From: Bacillota bacterium
GTDB lineage: Bacteria; Bacillota; Negativicutes; Sporomusales; CTSoil-080
Direction of reading: 5' to 3'
DNA: 42,511 nt
Assembly (NCBI GenBank): GCA_017889625.1
Contig: JAGGAD010000060.1
Location: forward strand, 1-42,511
The notes under the pieces were generated by a model. It searched no databases, was not told the origin of the DNA, and saw only the letters and a program-made list of their open reading frames with translations. Below, in pieces: positions 15,990-24,000 of the stretch. The translations under genes and the position numbers were made by a program. Each line of letters opens with the position of its first letter. Position 1 is the first letter of the stretch.

Positions 15990-17411
15990 GTGCATTTTGA
16001 CTTTACTTTAGAAGAAATTCAAACACGCAATGGAATTTTAGATAAGCTTTTAGATATAGCATTTGATGCTGCTATCATAATTGATAAGGATGAGCGGATT
16101 ATTTATTGTAGCAAGGGATCAATAGAACTTGTAAACTCGAAAAAAGCAGATATTATAGGTACGCATATCAGCGCTATCGATTCTGAATCGCCTTTTGAAC
16201 AGGTTTTAAAGAGCGGTAAACATGAAACCGGAGTTATGGTCATTATTAATGGCAGAAAGTGCATGACTAATCTTATTCCGATTATTTCAGGCGGGAAAGT
16301 GATCGGCGTACTAGGAATGGTGTTGTTTCAAAGTTTGACTAATTTAAAAAATATTTTAGCCAGTATGACCCAATATACTGAGTCAGAATTTAAAAATATA
16401 TATGACATAATAGCGCGAGTGGATTCAAACTATACTTTTAATGACTATATTGGTGAAAGCCGCCTTATCAAGGATATGTTAAAAGAATGCAGAAGAGCAT
16501 CAAAAACTAATTATCCTGTTTTGATAATTGGTGAAACGGGAACAGGAAAAGAAATTTTAGCAAACGGATTCCATTCAGAGAATATGAAATCGTTCACTCC
16601 TTTTATAAAAATTAATTGTACAGCTATACCCGATGATTTACTGGAATCTGAATTATTTGGATATGAAAAAGGTGCTTTTACAGGTGCTGTAGCTGCAAAA
16701 AAAGGAAAATTTGAGTTGGCTGCTAATGGAGCAATTCTTTTAGATGAGATTGGTGATATGAATTTAAGGTTACAAAGCAAGTTGCTTAGAGTGTTAGAGG
16801 AGAAAGAGTATGAGCGTATTGGCGGAAACAAGCTATTACCGCTTAATTCGCGAGTGTTTGCCGCTACTAATCGAGATTTAAGGGAACTATGTAGGCAGGG
16901 CAAGTTTCGGGAAGATTTATATTATAGGTTAAATACCATTGAAATCAAGGTTCCACCGTTAAGAGCTAGAAAAGAAGATATCCCGCTTCTAGTCAAGCAT
17001 TTTATTCATAAAAATCAATTGGATATATCCTTATCTAAGGATGCCTTAGAAATATTGAGTCAATATGATTGGCCGGGAAATGTACGTGAATTACGTAATG
17101 TAGTTAACCGACTGAGTATTAATTATGATGAGAAATTGATTGGGGCAGAGCAGGTAATGCAAATTATCCCCCATAATGCGGAATTGCCGTATGATACAGC
17201 CACCAAATATCAACTTAATTCGCTAGCCGCGGAAAATTCACTGGAGACTCAAGAAAAAAACATAATAATAAACGCTTTAAAATATTGCAATTACAATATT
17301 TCTTCTGCCGCTAAAGAACTTAAAATTAGCCGGGCTACTTTATATAATAAAATAAGAAAATATAATATCATTCTAAACAAACAAATATTGCTTAAGAAAA
17401 ATTTTGTATAA
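15990..17411 (+). CDS. Sigma-54-dependent transcriptional activator (PAS, AAA+, Fis-type HTH)
   Basis: A 473-residue enhancer-binding protein. An N-terminal PAS-like sensor (about residues 15-125) is followed by the AAA+ domain with Walker A GETGTGKE, the sigma-54-contacting loop GAFTGA (in EKGAFTGAVAAKKGKFE), Walker B GAILLDEIGDM, and arginine-finger region FREDLYYRLN. A C-terminal Fis-type HTH follows (SSAAKELKISRATLYNKIRK). The GTG at 15990 follows AAGGGGGA; the ATG at 15982 is out of frame and stops quickly. It is divergent from the PhlG-like gene, which has a -24/-12 promoter, so it most likely activates that gene in response to a small molecule bound by the PAS domain. Confidence 0.93.
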   Translation: MHFDFTLEEIQTRNGILDKLLDIAFDAAIIIDKDERIIYCSKGSIELVNSKKADIIGTHISAIDSESPFEQVLKSGKHETGVMVIINGRKCMTNLIPIISGGKVIGVLGMVLFQSLTNLKNILASMTQYTESEFKNIYDIIARVDSNYTFNDYIGESRLIKDMLKECRRASKTNYPVLIIGETGTGKEILANGFHSENMKSFTPFIKINCTAIPDDLLESELFGYEKGAFTGAVAAKKGKFELAANGAILLDEIGDMNLRLQSKLLRVLEEKEYERIGGNKLLPLNSRVFAATNRDLRELCRQGKFREDLYYRLNTIEIKVPPLRARKEDIPLLVKHFIHKNQLDISLSKDALEILSQYDWPGNVRELRNVVNRLSINYDEKLIGAEQVMQIIPHNAELPYDTATKYQLNSLAAENSLETQEKNIIINALKYCNYNISSAAKELKISRATLYNKIRKYNIILNKQILLKKNFV

Positions 17412-17549
17412 GTACCGGCTGATCTTCTAGCTCGTGCCCTTGGAAAAAGGAAATGAGCCAATATAAGGGCTTGTTCGATTATTAGTACTGATATTTACCG
17501 TTATTCATAGGCTTATAAATCGCTTGGTTTCGCCTATATAAGGGGGACT

Positions 17550-17588
17550 AACTACCGAATTTATTTCCGGCGAATAAATTCGGTAGTT
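17550..17588. terminator. Bidirectional hairpin between convergent genes
   Basis: AACTACCGAATTTATT (17550-17565) pairs perfectly over 16 bases with AATAAATTCGGTAGTT (17573-17588), loop of 7. It separates the activator gene from the convergent gene ending at 17626. Confidence 0.7.
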
Positions 17589-17625
17589 TCAGTATTGGTA
17601 ATTTCGTCAACCGCAAGCATACGGG

Positions 17626-18174
17626 TTAATAAGCATGCTCAACCCAGCTGCTGGATTTGGCAAAAGAATATTGATAAGTGTCTTTAATTTCGAGGTTGGT
17701 GATTTTGAATCCATCACCAGGCGGGTGGCCCGGTAACGAAATGAATATATTTTGCATGGTATTCTGCAATATCTCAGCCGATTTTTCTTTGTCGAGTTCT
17801 TGTTCGATGAGCATTTGCTTAAAATCGCCGGTGCTTGACGCAGTCATTTTTACCAATCCGGTATAAGGGTGTGACGGGTTTAGCGGATTCGGCAAACTTA
17901 CTTGCATTACATATGTATCGCCGATGTTAAACTCTTGCCCTAAAAAGTAGGGATTATGCAAAGGTGATATATCTTTTGCCATACTGAGGTTAATAAAATT
18001 GTCATTTTCCGCAAGAGAGTTCAAGTAGTTGCTGATTGAAGTGCGCGCTTTTTCGTCAGCGCAGTTGACGATTTTTTGATAGCTATCGAAGCGGTCCGTC
18101 GCGTATTTTATTTTTATTCCTTTAGCGAGTTCGGTTAGAGCTACCTTAAATTCGGCCGGTAAATTGTTATTCAT
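17626..18174 (-). CDS. Hypothetical protein, probably missing its 5' end
   Basis: The first ATG gives 182 residues of unknown function. The same frame is open for 60 further codons upstream (to 18354) and reads like protein (for example FKPAWTQNETAKYQVI and TINITVIKKTDTGYIFEF), but contains no ATG, GTG or TTG. The expected signal peptide and start are absent. The frame is cut off exactly where the upstream gene ends (stop at 18351-18353), which suggests a deletion joined the tail of one gene to the body of the next. The remaining protein could still be made from the internal ATG, but no good ribosome-binding site precedes it, so it may be a pseudogene. No domain is recognised. Confidence 0.55.
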   Translation of the reverse strand: MNNNLPAEFKVALTELAKGIKIKYATDRFDSYQKIVNCADEKARTSISNYLNSLAENDNFINLSMAKDISPLHNPYFLGQEFNIGDTYVMQVSLPNPLNPSHPYTGLVKMTASSTGDFKQMLIEQELDKEKSAEILQNTMQNIFISLPGHPPGDGFKITNLEIKDTYQYSFAKSSSWVEHAY

Positions 18175-18350
18175 GTCAAAGTCTTCACACTGGAACTCGA
18201 AAATATACCCAGTGTCAGTTTTCTTAATTACCGTAATATTGATGGTCGAAGAAACCGATTCGGTTTTAACGTTTTTTGTTTTGTTTTTAATAACTTGATA
18301 TTTCGCTGTTTCATTTTGCGTCCAAGCAGGTTTAAAGCTTAGTGCTCTAG

Positions 18351-19076
18351 TTAATTAGTTATCGCCCGAAATCGATCTATTGCCCGCTGAAAGATGTGCT
18401 CGGTCATTTCCAGCGGTTTTTTGTCCGTGCCCTCGCGCATATCTAGCAAACTCCATACTTTTTGTTGATTATTACACGTTTCTAGAGTAAATTCCACTCC
18501 GGCGTGACCCACGTTATCATTATGAGCCGGGACTACGGTGTATCTCGTAACTGGGACTTGAACTGCCTTGGTGGTGTAAGATGTCCCGCCGCGTGGTAAA
18601 AATATTGGTACGCTAACGTAAGTTGTCTGAAACTCCACATAAGAACGGGTACTTTTTGGTACAGCTACTTGAGTTGTTGTCAGGGCCTTGATGTTAATTT
18701 TGAGGACAGCATCAGCCACCAGGGGCGCGTATTCTCGCAGCGTTTCATAATATTTGGCGTTATCGTCAACCCGCAGTTGTTCTATATCCGTATTAATAAG
18801 TTTGCCGATATTGTCTTCGAGTTGGCTGGGGGAAATAAAATGGACCCGTTGGTTAGAAGATTGGGAAATTTGTTTATTAAGCAGATCGTCCAACTTTTTG
18901 TTGTCATCATCATTTATGGTAATATCGCTATTTGCTGAAAGCTGAATGAGAACCGTCTTAATTGTTGTAAAGTTAAAGGCCTTTTCTTGCCATTCGTCTT
19001 TTTTTTCTTCGGCTGAGCAGGTCAGGCTAATAAAGAAAACGAGGCAAAGCCCAACGAAAAGTATTTTCCGTACCAT
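18351..19076 (-). CDS. Hypothetical secreted protein
   Basis: A 241-residue protein with a clear signal peptide (MVRKILFVGLCLVFFISLTC, then SAEE). The Cys at residue 20 follows a plausible lipobox-like stretch but a standard cleavage after SA is equally likely. The mature domain begins with FTTIKTVLIQLSAN, continues with a helical acidic region and a beta-rich segment with repeated Val-Pro and Thr (VSVPIFLPRGG, VQVPVTRYTVVPAHN). I do not recognise the family. GGAAGTGG precedes the ATG. It runs into the truncated gene 17626-18174 without a gap. Confidence 0.65.
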   Translation of the reverse strand: MVRKILFVGLCLVFFISLTCSAEEKKDEWQEKAFNFTTIKTVLIQLSANSDITINDDDNKKLDDLLNKQISQSSNQRVHFISPSQLEDNIGKLINTDIEQLRVDDNAKYYETLREYAPLVADAVLKINIKALTTTQVAVPKSTRSYVEFQTTYVSVPIFLPRGGTSYTTKAVQVPVTRYTVVPAHNDNVGHAGVEFTLETCNNQQKVWSLLDMREGTDKKPLEMTEHIFQRAIDRFRAITN

Positions 19077-19217
19077 TTAACCACTTCCTTGAATTTATTT
19101 CCATTTATATTAATTGTAGCTTATTATAAGTGGACGGACAACAGCTGCTGCTAAGCTAATACTTGGCGACAACTTGATTTTGTGGTTAACTGACAGCAAA
19201 CGATATAAGTTGATTAT

Positions 19218-19246
19218 TTACCAGAATTGTCCATAAATGTTATAAT
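19218..19246 (+). promoter_or_regulatory. Promoter of TPR gene 1
   Basis: TTACCA (19218-19223), 17-base spacer, TATAAT (19241-19246). The spacer and -10 (CCATAAATGTTATAATTAA) are conserved in front of TPR genes 2 and 3. Confidence 0.65.
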
Positions 19247-19253
19247 TAAAGGT

Positions 19254-19297
19254 AATTAACCCATATTTATGGGTAGTTTTATAAATATGGGTTAATT
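19254..19297 (+). promoter_or_regulatory. Perfect 17-base inverted repeat in the TPR gene 1 leader
   Basis: AATTAACCCATATTTAT (19254-19270) pairs perfectly with 19281-19297 around a 10-base loop. It starts 8 bases after the -10 box, so it lies at the very 5' end of the transcript. It is absent from the leaders of TPR genes 2 and 3. It could stabilise or attenuate the mRNA, or be an operator. Confidence 0.55.
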
Positions 19298-19342
19298 CCA
19301 GGGAGTAGATGCGTTTCTAATATAAGTGAAAGGCGAGGTTAT

Positions 19343-20281
19343 ATGATAAATTTAAAGAAAAATCAGTTAATATCGTTTTGTTTTGTGCTCGTAGCTATAT
19401 TGTTGTTGTCTACGATAGTTAGTGCTGAATCCAAATTATCGGCTGGAGAGTGGAGGATAAAGGGAGAGCATTTTGTAGAAGTGGAAGATTATGATAATGC
19501 TGTATTGGCGTATAATGAAGCGGTTAAATTAGAACCGAAAAATGCAAAAATATACAACAATTTAGGTGCTATTTATATTGTTAAGGGACAAAATGACTTA
19601 GCTATTGCGGATTTCAAAAAAGCGATTGAACTAAATCCGCAATTTGCCGATGCATACAATAATCGTGGTGTTGCCTATTCACATAATGGAGAAAATAATA
19701 TGGCAATAAAGGATTATAACAAAGCTATTGAACTAAATCCAAAAAGTGCAGATGCCTATTGTAATCGGGGAAATTATCATTCCAAAACGGGTCAAAACGA
19801 CGTAGCGATTGCCGATTATAACAAAGCTATTGAACTAAATCCACAAGATTCAAAAGCATATTACAATCGAGGAACTATGTATGTGCACAAGGGAGAATGC
19901 GATTTAGCAATAAATGATTATACAAAAGCTATTGAGTTTAGTCCACATATGGCAGACGCTTATATGAATCGTGGCATAATCTATTCTAATAAGAAACAAT
20001 ATGATATGGCAATAACGGACTATACAAAAGTTATTGAACTAAGATCCCAAGATGCAGGTGCTTATATGAATCGGGGAAATGCCTATTCTGATATGGGCCA
20101 AAATGACGCAGCTATTGCCGATTATAACAAAGCAATTGAACTAAATCACCAATATGCAGATGCTTATTTTAATCGGGGAAATTATTATTCTAAAGTGGGT
20201 CAAAGCGACGTAGCGATAGCAGATTACAGCAAAGCAATAGAACTAAATGTGCTTATGCTAATAAAGGGCAAAACGATGTAG
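19343..20281 (+). CDS. Secreted TPR-repeat protein 1 (3' end frameshifted)
   Basis: 312 residues: a signal peptide (residues 1-27, ending VSAES), a lead-in shared with the two downstream paralogues (SKLSAGEW...DNAVLAYNEAVKLEP), then about eight 34-residue tetratricopeptide repeats of the form YNRGxxYxxxGxxDxAIxDYxKAIELNP. These form a right-handed helical scaffold for protein binding, here outside the membrane. A small deletion near 20250 removes the start of the next repeat and shifts the frame. The product therefore ends with the unrelated residues LMLIKGKTM instead of the conserved C-terminal cap, which is still readable in another frame to 20478. TPR genes 2 and 3 follow in tandem. Confidence 0.8.
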   Translation: MINLKKNQLISFCFVLVAILLLSTIVSAESKLSAGEWRIKGEHFVEVEDYDNAVLAYNEAVKLEPKNAKIYNNLGAIYIVKGQNDLAIADFKKAIELNPQFADAYNNRGVAYSHNGENNMAIKDYNKAIELNPKSADAYCNRGNYHSKTGQNDVAIADYNKAIELNPQDSKAYYNRGTMYVHKGECDLAINDYTKAIEFSPHMADAYMNRGIIYSNKKQYDMAITDYTKVIELRSQDAGAYMNRGNAYSDMGQNDAAIADYNKAIELNHQYADAYFNRGNYYSKVGQSDVAIADYSKAIELNVLMLIKGKTM

Positions 20282-20478
20282 CTATTGCAGATTTCACAAA
20301 AGCTATTGAACTAAAACCCCAATATGCAAATGGTTACCTTTACAGAGCAAAAAGTTTTCATGCCTTGGGAAGAGAAAAAGAGGCAATACGCGACTTTGAG
20401 TTGTTTCTCCAATATATCCCTTCTGATGATAAGAGAGTAGAAGAAGTGAAAAGAATAATTGCTAATTATCAAGGATAA
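20251..20478 (+). pseudogene. Out-of-frame C-terminal cap of TPR gene 1
   Basis: Read from 20251 this frame gives AYANKGQNDVAIADFTKAIE and then the conserved cap (SFHALGREKEAIRDFELFLQ, EEVKRIIANYQG) found at the ends of TPR genes 2 and 3. It is the lost 3' end of the gene starting at 19343. Confidence 0.85.
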
Positions 20479-20529
20479 CACATAAAAATTAATGGTAGGT
20501 GAGTGGGGGCATTATACTATATCCCTCGT

Positions 20530-20840
20530 CTATAAATCCAATTCTACCAATACTTCACCGCTTTTTTGGACGGTGATTTTTTTTGCCAGGTTAAAGACTA
20601 GGCCGCGTTTTTCGGGGGTGGTAAATTGGCCCATTCAGCGGGGAGATTGTGGAGGCGTGATAGAATTTCTTTAACGTGGTCGCGTTTAAGAGGGAGTGGC
20701 GTGTGATGTTCGGTAGTTTGTAAGGCGGTTTTGCGGTCGGTCAGGGCTTTTATTCTGACGGTAACTATTTCGGCGGCGATGGTGGCGTTTTCGAAGGTGG
20801 TATACCAGCGTTCTAGTTTGTTGTCGATTGTTGAAAACAT
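20530..20840 (-). pseudogene. Remnant of serine recombinase 3' end (copy A)
   Basis: The - strand encodes residues matching the C-terminal ~110 residues of the intact recombinase at 25730-27172 (RWYTTFENATIAAEIVTVRI and KALTDRKTALQTT here). It carries an in-frame 12-base deletion and a frameshift before the end. The part before about residue 370 of the recombinase is missing and replaced by the promoter of TPR gene 2. On the + strand it supplies the TPR gene 1 terminator. Confidence 0.85.
20555..20584 (+). terminator. Terminator of TPR gene 1 (inside recombinase remnant A)
   Basis: TCACCG (20555-20560) pairs with CGGTGA (20571-20576) and is followed by eight T. Confidence 0.75.
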
Positions 20841-20841
20841 T

Positions 20842-20870
20842 TTACCAGAATTATCCACAAATGTTATAAT
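20842..20870 (+). promoter_or_regulatory. Promoter of TPR gene 2
   Basis: TTACCA (20842-20847), 17-base spacer, TATAAT (20865-20870), nearly identical to the TPR gene 1 and 3 promoters. Confidence 0.65.
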
Positions 20871-21156
20871 TAAAGGGAATTGATTGTTAAAAAATATAGA
20901 GGGTTAGTGCTATAGACGTACTTGGTTAGGTGGAAATATACGACGTGGCCGGGATTAGATATGTTTATACTGTAAACGAAAGGCTGTGGGTTGTATGGAA
21001 AGTTTTAAGAAAAATCAGTTAATGCTGTTTTTTACGTTGCTCGTATCGCTTTTATTGCTGTCTACTATAGTCAGTGCTGAATCCCAATTATCCGCTGGCT
21101 AGTGGCGCGCGGAGGGAGCGCATTTTATAAATGAGCAAGACTATGATAAGGCGTTA

Positions 21157-22356
21157 TTGGCGTACAATGAAGCGGTAAAATTAGAGCCACAAAATGGAGA
21201 TGCTTATATAGTTCGTGGTATTATCTATGTTGAAAAGAAAGAATATGATCTGGCGATAGCTGATTTTACCAAAGCTATTGAACTAAAGCCACAAGCTGAA
21301 ATTGCTTATAGAAGTCGAGGTCTAGCCTATTGTGATAATGGAGAATACGATTTAGCAATAGCGGATTATACCAAAGCTGTTGAAATAAAGCCGAAAAGTG
21401 CAGATACGTATATGAATCGGGGTATTTGCTATATAAAAAAGGAACAATACAATCTGGCGATAGCGGATTTTACAAAAATTATTGACGTAAATCCAACAAA
21501 TTCGGTGGCTTATATGAATCGGGGAAATGCTTATTCCAAGGAAGGGCGAAATGATTTAGCTTTTGCCGATTACGATAAATCATTAGAGCTAAATCCACGA
21601 AATGCTGTAGTATATTACAATCGAGGAAATATTCATTTGCATAAGGGAGAATACGATTTAGCAATAGCTGATTCAACTAAAGCCATTGAATTAGATCCCC
21701 AAAATGCGGAGGCTTATATGAATCGGGCCAGTGCTTATTCTAACGACGGGAGAAATGACTTAGCTATTGCGGATTTCAGCAAAGTATTAGAGCTTAAACC
21801 GCAAGATGGGAAAATGTATTATAATCGGGGAACTGTTTATTTGCATAAGGGACAAAACGATTTAGCGGTAGCTGATTTTACCAAAGCTATTGAGTTAAAT
21901 CCACAAGCTGAAATTGCTTATAGAAGTCGCGGTATAGCCTATTGTAATAATGGAGAATACGATTTAGCAATAGCGGATTATACAAAAGCTATTGAATTAG
22001 ATCCTAAAAATGCAAGTGCATACCATAATCGTGGTCTAGCCTATAATTATAAGAGGCAATATGATCTGGCGATAGCGGATTATACAAAAGCTATTGAAGT
22101 AAATCCGCAAGATGTAGCTGCTTATATGAATCGAGGAAATTCTTGGGATGACAAAGGGGAAAAGGACAATGTTATCGCCGATTACAACAAAGCTCTGGAG
22201 ATTAATCCGCAAGACGCAGAAATATATTTCAATCGAGGAAGTATCTATAAGTACAAAAAACAATATGATATAGCGATAGCAGATTATACAAAAGCTATTG
22301 AGTTAAATCCACAAATGGCAGTAGCATTATGTAATGCGTGGTCTAGCCTATTATGA
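21157..22356 (+). CDS. TPR protein 2, N-terminal open piece
   Basis: 399 codons open after the nonsense codon at 21100, from a possible internal ATG without an evident ribosome-binding site. It contains about eleven 34-residue TPR units (for example YDLAIADFTKAIELKPQ). It lacks the signal peptide, so any product would stay in the cytosol. It ends out of frame with ALCNAWSSLL. It is part of the broken gene 20995-23491 and is probably not a functional gene by itself. Confidence 0.5.
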   Translation: MAYNEAVKLEPQNGDAYIVRGIIYVEKKEYDLAIADFTKAIELKPQAEIAYRSRGLAYCDNGEYDLAIADYTKAVEIKPKSADTYMNRGICYIKKEQYNLAIADFTKIIDVNPTNSVAYMNRGNAYSKEGRNDLAFADYDKSLELNPRNAVVYYNRGNIHLHKGEYDLAIADSTKAIELDPQNAEAYMNRASAYSNDGRNDLAIADFSKVLELKPQDGKMYYNRGTVYLHKGQNDLAVADFTKAIELNPQAEIAYRSRGIAYCNNGEYDLAIADYTKAIELDPKNASAYHNRGLAYNYKRQYDLAIADYTKAIEVNPQDVAAYMNRGNSWDDKGEKDNVIADYNKALEINPQDAEIYFNRGSIYKYKKQYDIAIADYTKAIELNPQMAVALCNAWSSLL

Positions 22357-23491
22357 TAAAGGAGAAAATGACTTAGCGATAGGGGATTACAATAAAGCTG
22401 TAGAACTAAACCCGCCAATGGTAGAGGCATACAATAATCGCGGACTTGCCTATTCTAATAAAGGGGAAAGGGACAGAGCTATTGCCGATTACAACCAAGC
22501 CCAAGAGATTAAACCGCAAGATTCAAGAATATATTACAATCGAGGACTTGATTATTATCGTAAAGGAGAAAATGGTTTAGCGATAGATGATTATACAAAA
22601 GCGATCGAACTAAATCCACAAATGGCCGAGGCATACGATAATCGAGGAAATGCTTCTTCTAATGAAGGGAAATATGACAGAGCGATAGCTGATTACAATA
22701 AAGCTATAGAACTAAGCCCGCAAATGGCACAGGCATACAGTAATCGAGGACTTGCCTATTCTAATAAAGGGCAAAACGACGAAGCTATTGCCGATTACAA
22801 TAAAGCGATCGAACTAAATCCACAAATGGCAGAGGCATACGATAAGCGAGAAAATGCCTATTCTAATAAAGGGCAAAACGACGAAGCTATTGCCGATTAC
22901 AATAAAGCGATCGAACTAAATCCGCAGATGGCAGTGGCATATTATAATCGAGGTAATGTTTATTTTGATAAGGGAGAATATGATATAGCAATAGCGGATT
23001 ATACCAAAGCATTAGAGTTGAATTTGCAAGGGCCAAAAACATATTACAATCGTGGTATCGCCTATGATAAAAAGGGTCAATACGATCTGGCGATAGCAGA
23101 TTATACAAAAGCGATCGAGTTAGATTCGCAATATGCATATGCATACAATAATCGTGGTATTGCCTATGCTAAACAGGGTGAGTATGATACGGCGATAATA
23201 AATTATACAAAAGCGATTGAATTAAAGCCACAATATGCAAATGTTTATAGCAATCGAGGCAAAGCTTATTTTCAAGCAGGCAAAAGTGACTTAGCGATAG
23301 CAGATTTCACAAAAGCAATTGAACTAAATCCACAAATTGCAGAGGCTTATTTAGGCAGAGCAATAAGTTTTCATGCCCTGGGAGAAGAAAAAGCGGCAAT
23401 AAGCGACTTTGAGTTGTTTCTCCAATATATCCCAGCTGATGATAAAAGAGTAGAAGAAGTGAAAAGAATAATTGCTAATTATCAAGGATAA
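22334..23491 (+). CDS. TPR protein 2, C-terminal open piece
   Basis: 385 codons in the frame following the shift near 22334-22356, with about ten TPR units and the conserved cap (FHALGEEKAAISDFELFLQ, EEVKRIIANYQG). There is no signal peptide or clear ribosome-binding site at its ATG. Several consecutive repeats are nearly identical in nucleotide sequence (for example around 22780-22920), as expected after repeat expansion. It is part of the broken gene 20995-23491. Confidence 0.5.
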   Translation: MRGLAYYDKGENDLAIGDYNKAVELNPPMVEAYNNRGLAYSNKGERDRAIADYNQAQEIKPQDSRIYYNRGLDYYRKGENGLAIDDYTKAIELNPQMAEAYDNRGNASSNEGKYDRAIADYNKAIELSPQMAQAYSNRGLAYSNKGQNDEAIADYNKAIELNPQMAEAYDKRENAYSNKGQNDEAIADYNKAIELNPQMAVAYYNRGNVYFDKGEYDIAIADYTKALELNLQGPKTYYNRGIAYDKKGQYDLAIADYTKAIELDSQYAYAYNNRGIAYAKQGEYDTAIINYTKAIELKPQYANVYSNRGKAYFQAGKSDLAIADFTKAIELNPQIAEAYLGRAISFHALGEEKAAISDFELFLQYIPADDKRVEEVKRIIANYQG

Positions 23492-23540
23492 CATATAAAA
23501 ATTAATGGTAGGGGAGTGGGCATTACACTCTAGTCTTCGT

Positions 23541-23703
23541 CTATAAATCAAATTCTACCAATACTTCACCGTTTTTTTGGACGGTGATTTTTTTTGCCAG
23601 GTTAAAGACTAGGCCGCGTTTTTCGGGGGCGGTAAATTTGGCCCATTCGTTGGGGAGGTTTTGCAATATGGAAAGGATTTCTTTCGCGGGGGCGTGGTTT
23701 TAT
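23541..23703 (-). pseudogene. Remnant of serine recombinase 3' end (copy B)
   Basis: A shorter copy, about the last 50 codons of the recombinase gene, lying directly after TPR gene 2 in the same orientation as copy A and the intact gene. It breaks off at about 23703, where sequence matching the region upstream of TPR gene 1 (compare 19085 onward) begins. Confidence 0.8.
23566..23595 (+). terminator. Terminator of TPR gene 2 (inside recombinase remnant B)
   Basis: TCACCG (23566-23571) pairs with CGGTGA (23582-23587), followed by eight T. Confidence 0.75.
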
Positions 23704-23844
23704 TAAAGCACTCCCTTTAATTTATTTCCATTTATATTAATTGTAGCTTAGTATAAGTGGACGTACAACAGCTTCTGCTAAGCCAATACTTGGCGACAAC
23801 TTGATTTTGTGTTTAACTAACAGCAAAATATATAAGTTGGTTAC

Positions 23845-23873
23845 TTACCTGAATTATCCATAAATGTTATAAT
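23845..23873 (+). promoter_or_regulatory. Promoter of TPR gene 3
   Basis: TTACCT (23845-23850), 17-base spacer, TATAAT (23868-23873), in the same conserved context as TPR genes 1 and 2. About 130 bases separate it from ATG 24001. Confidence 0.65.
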
Positions 23874-24000
23874 TAAGTAGATTTGAATTTGGTAAAAAAT
23901 ATAGAGGGTTAGTGCTATAGACGTACTTGGTTAAGTGGAAATATACGACGTAAGCCTGGATTAGATATGTTTACACTATAAACGAAAGGCTGTGGGTTAT

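Larger units (their letters stand above)
20995..23491 (+). pseudogene. TPR-repeat gene 2, broken by a nonsense codon and a frameshift
   Basis: The gene starts at ATG 20995 with a signal peptide like those of its paralogues (MESFKKNQLMLFF...IVSAESQLSAG), then hits TAG at 21100-21102 where TPR gene 1 has GAG. Beyond that the frame is open to 22356, where a frameshift moves the coding into the next frame to 23491. Rebuilt, it would encode about 830 residues with some 22 TPR units, the longest of the three. The two open pieces are listed separately. Confidence 0.85.
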
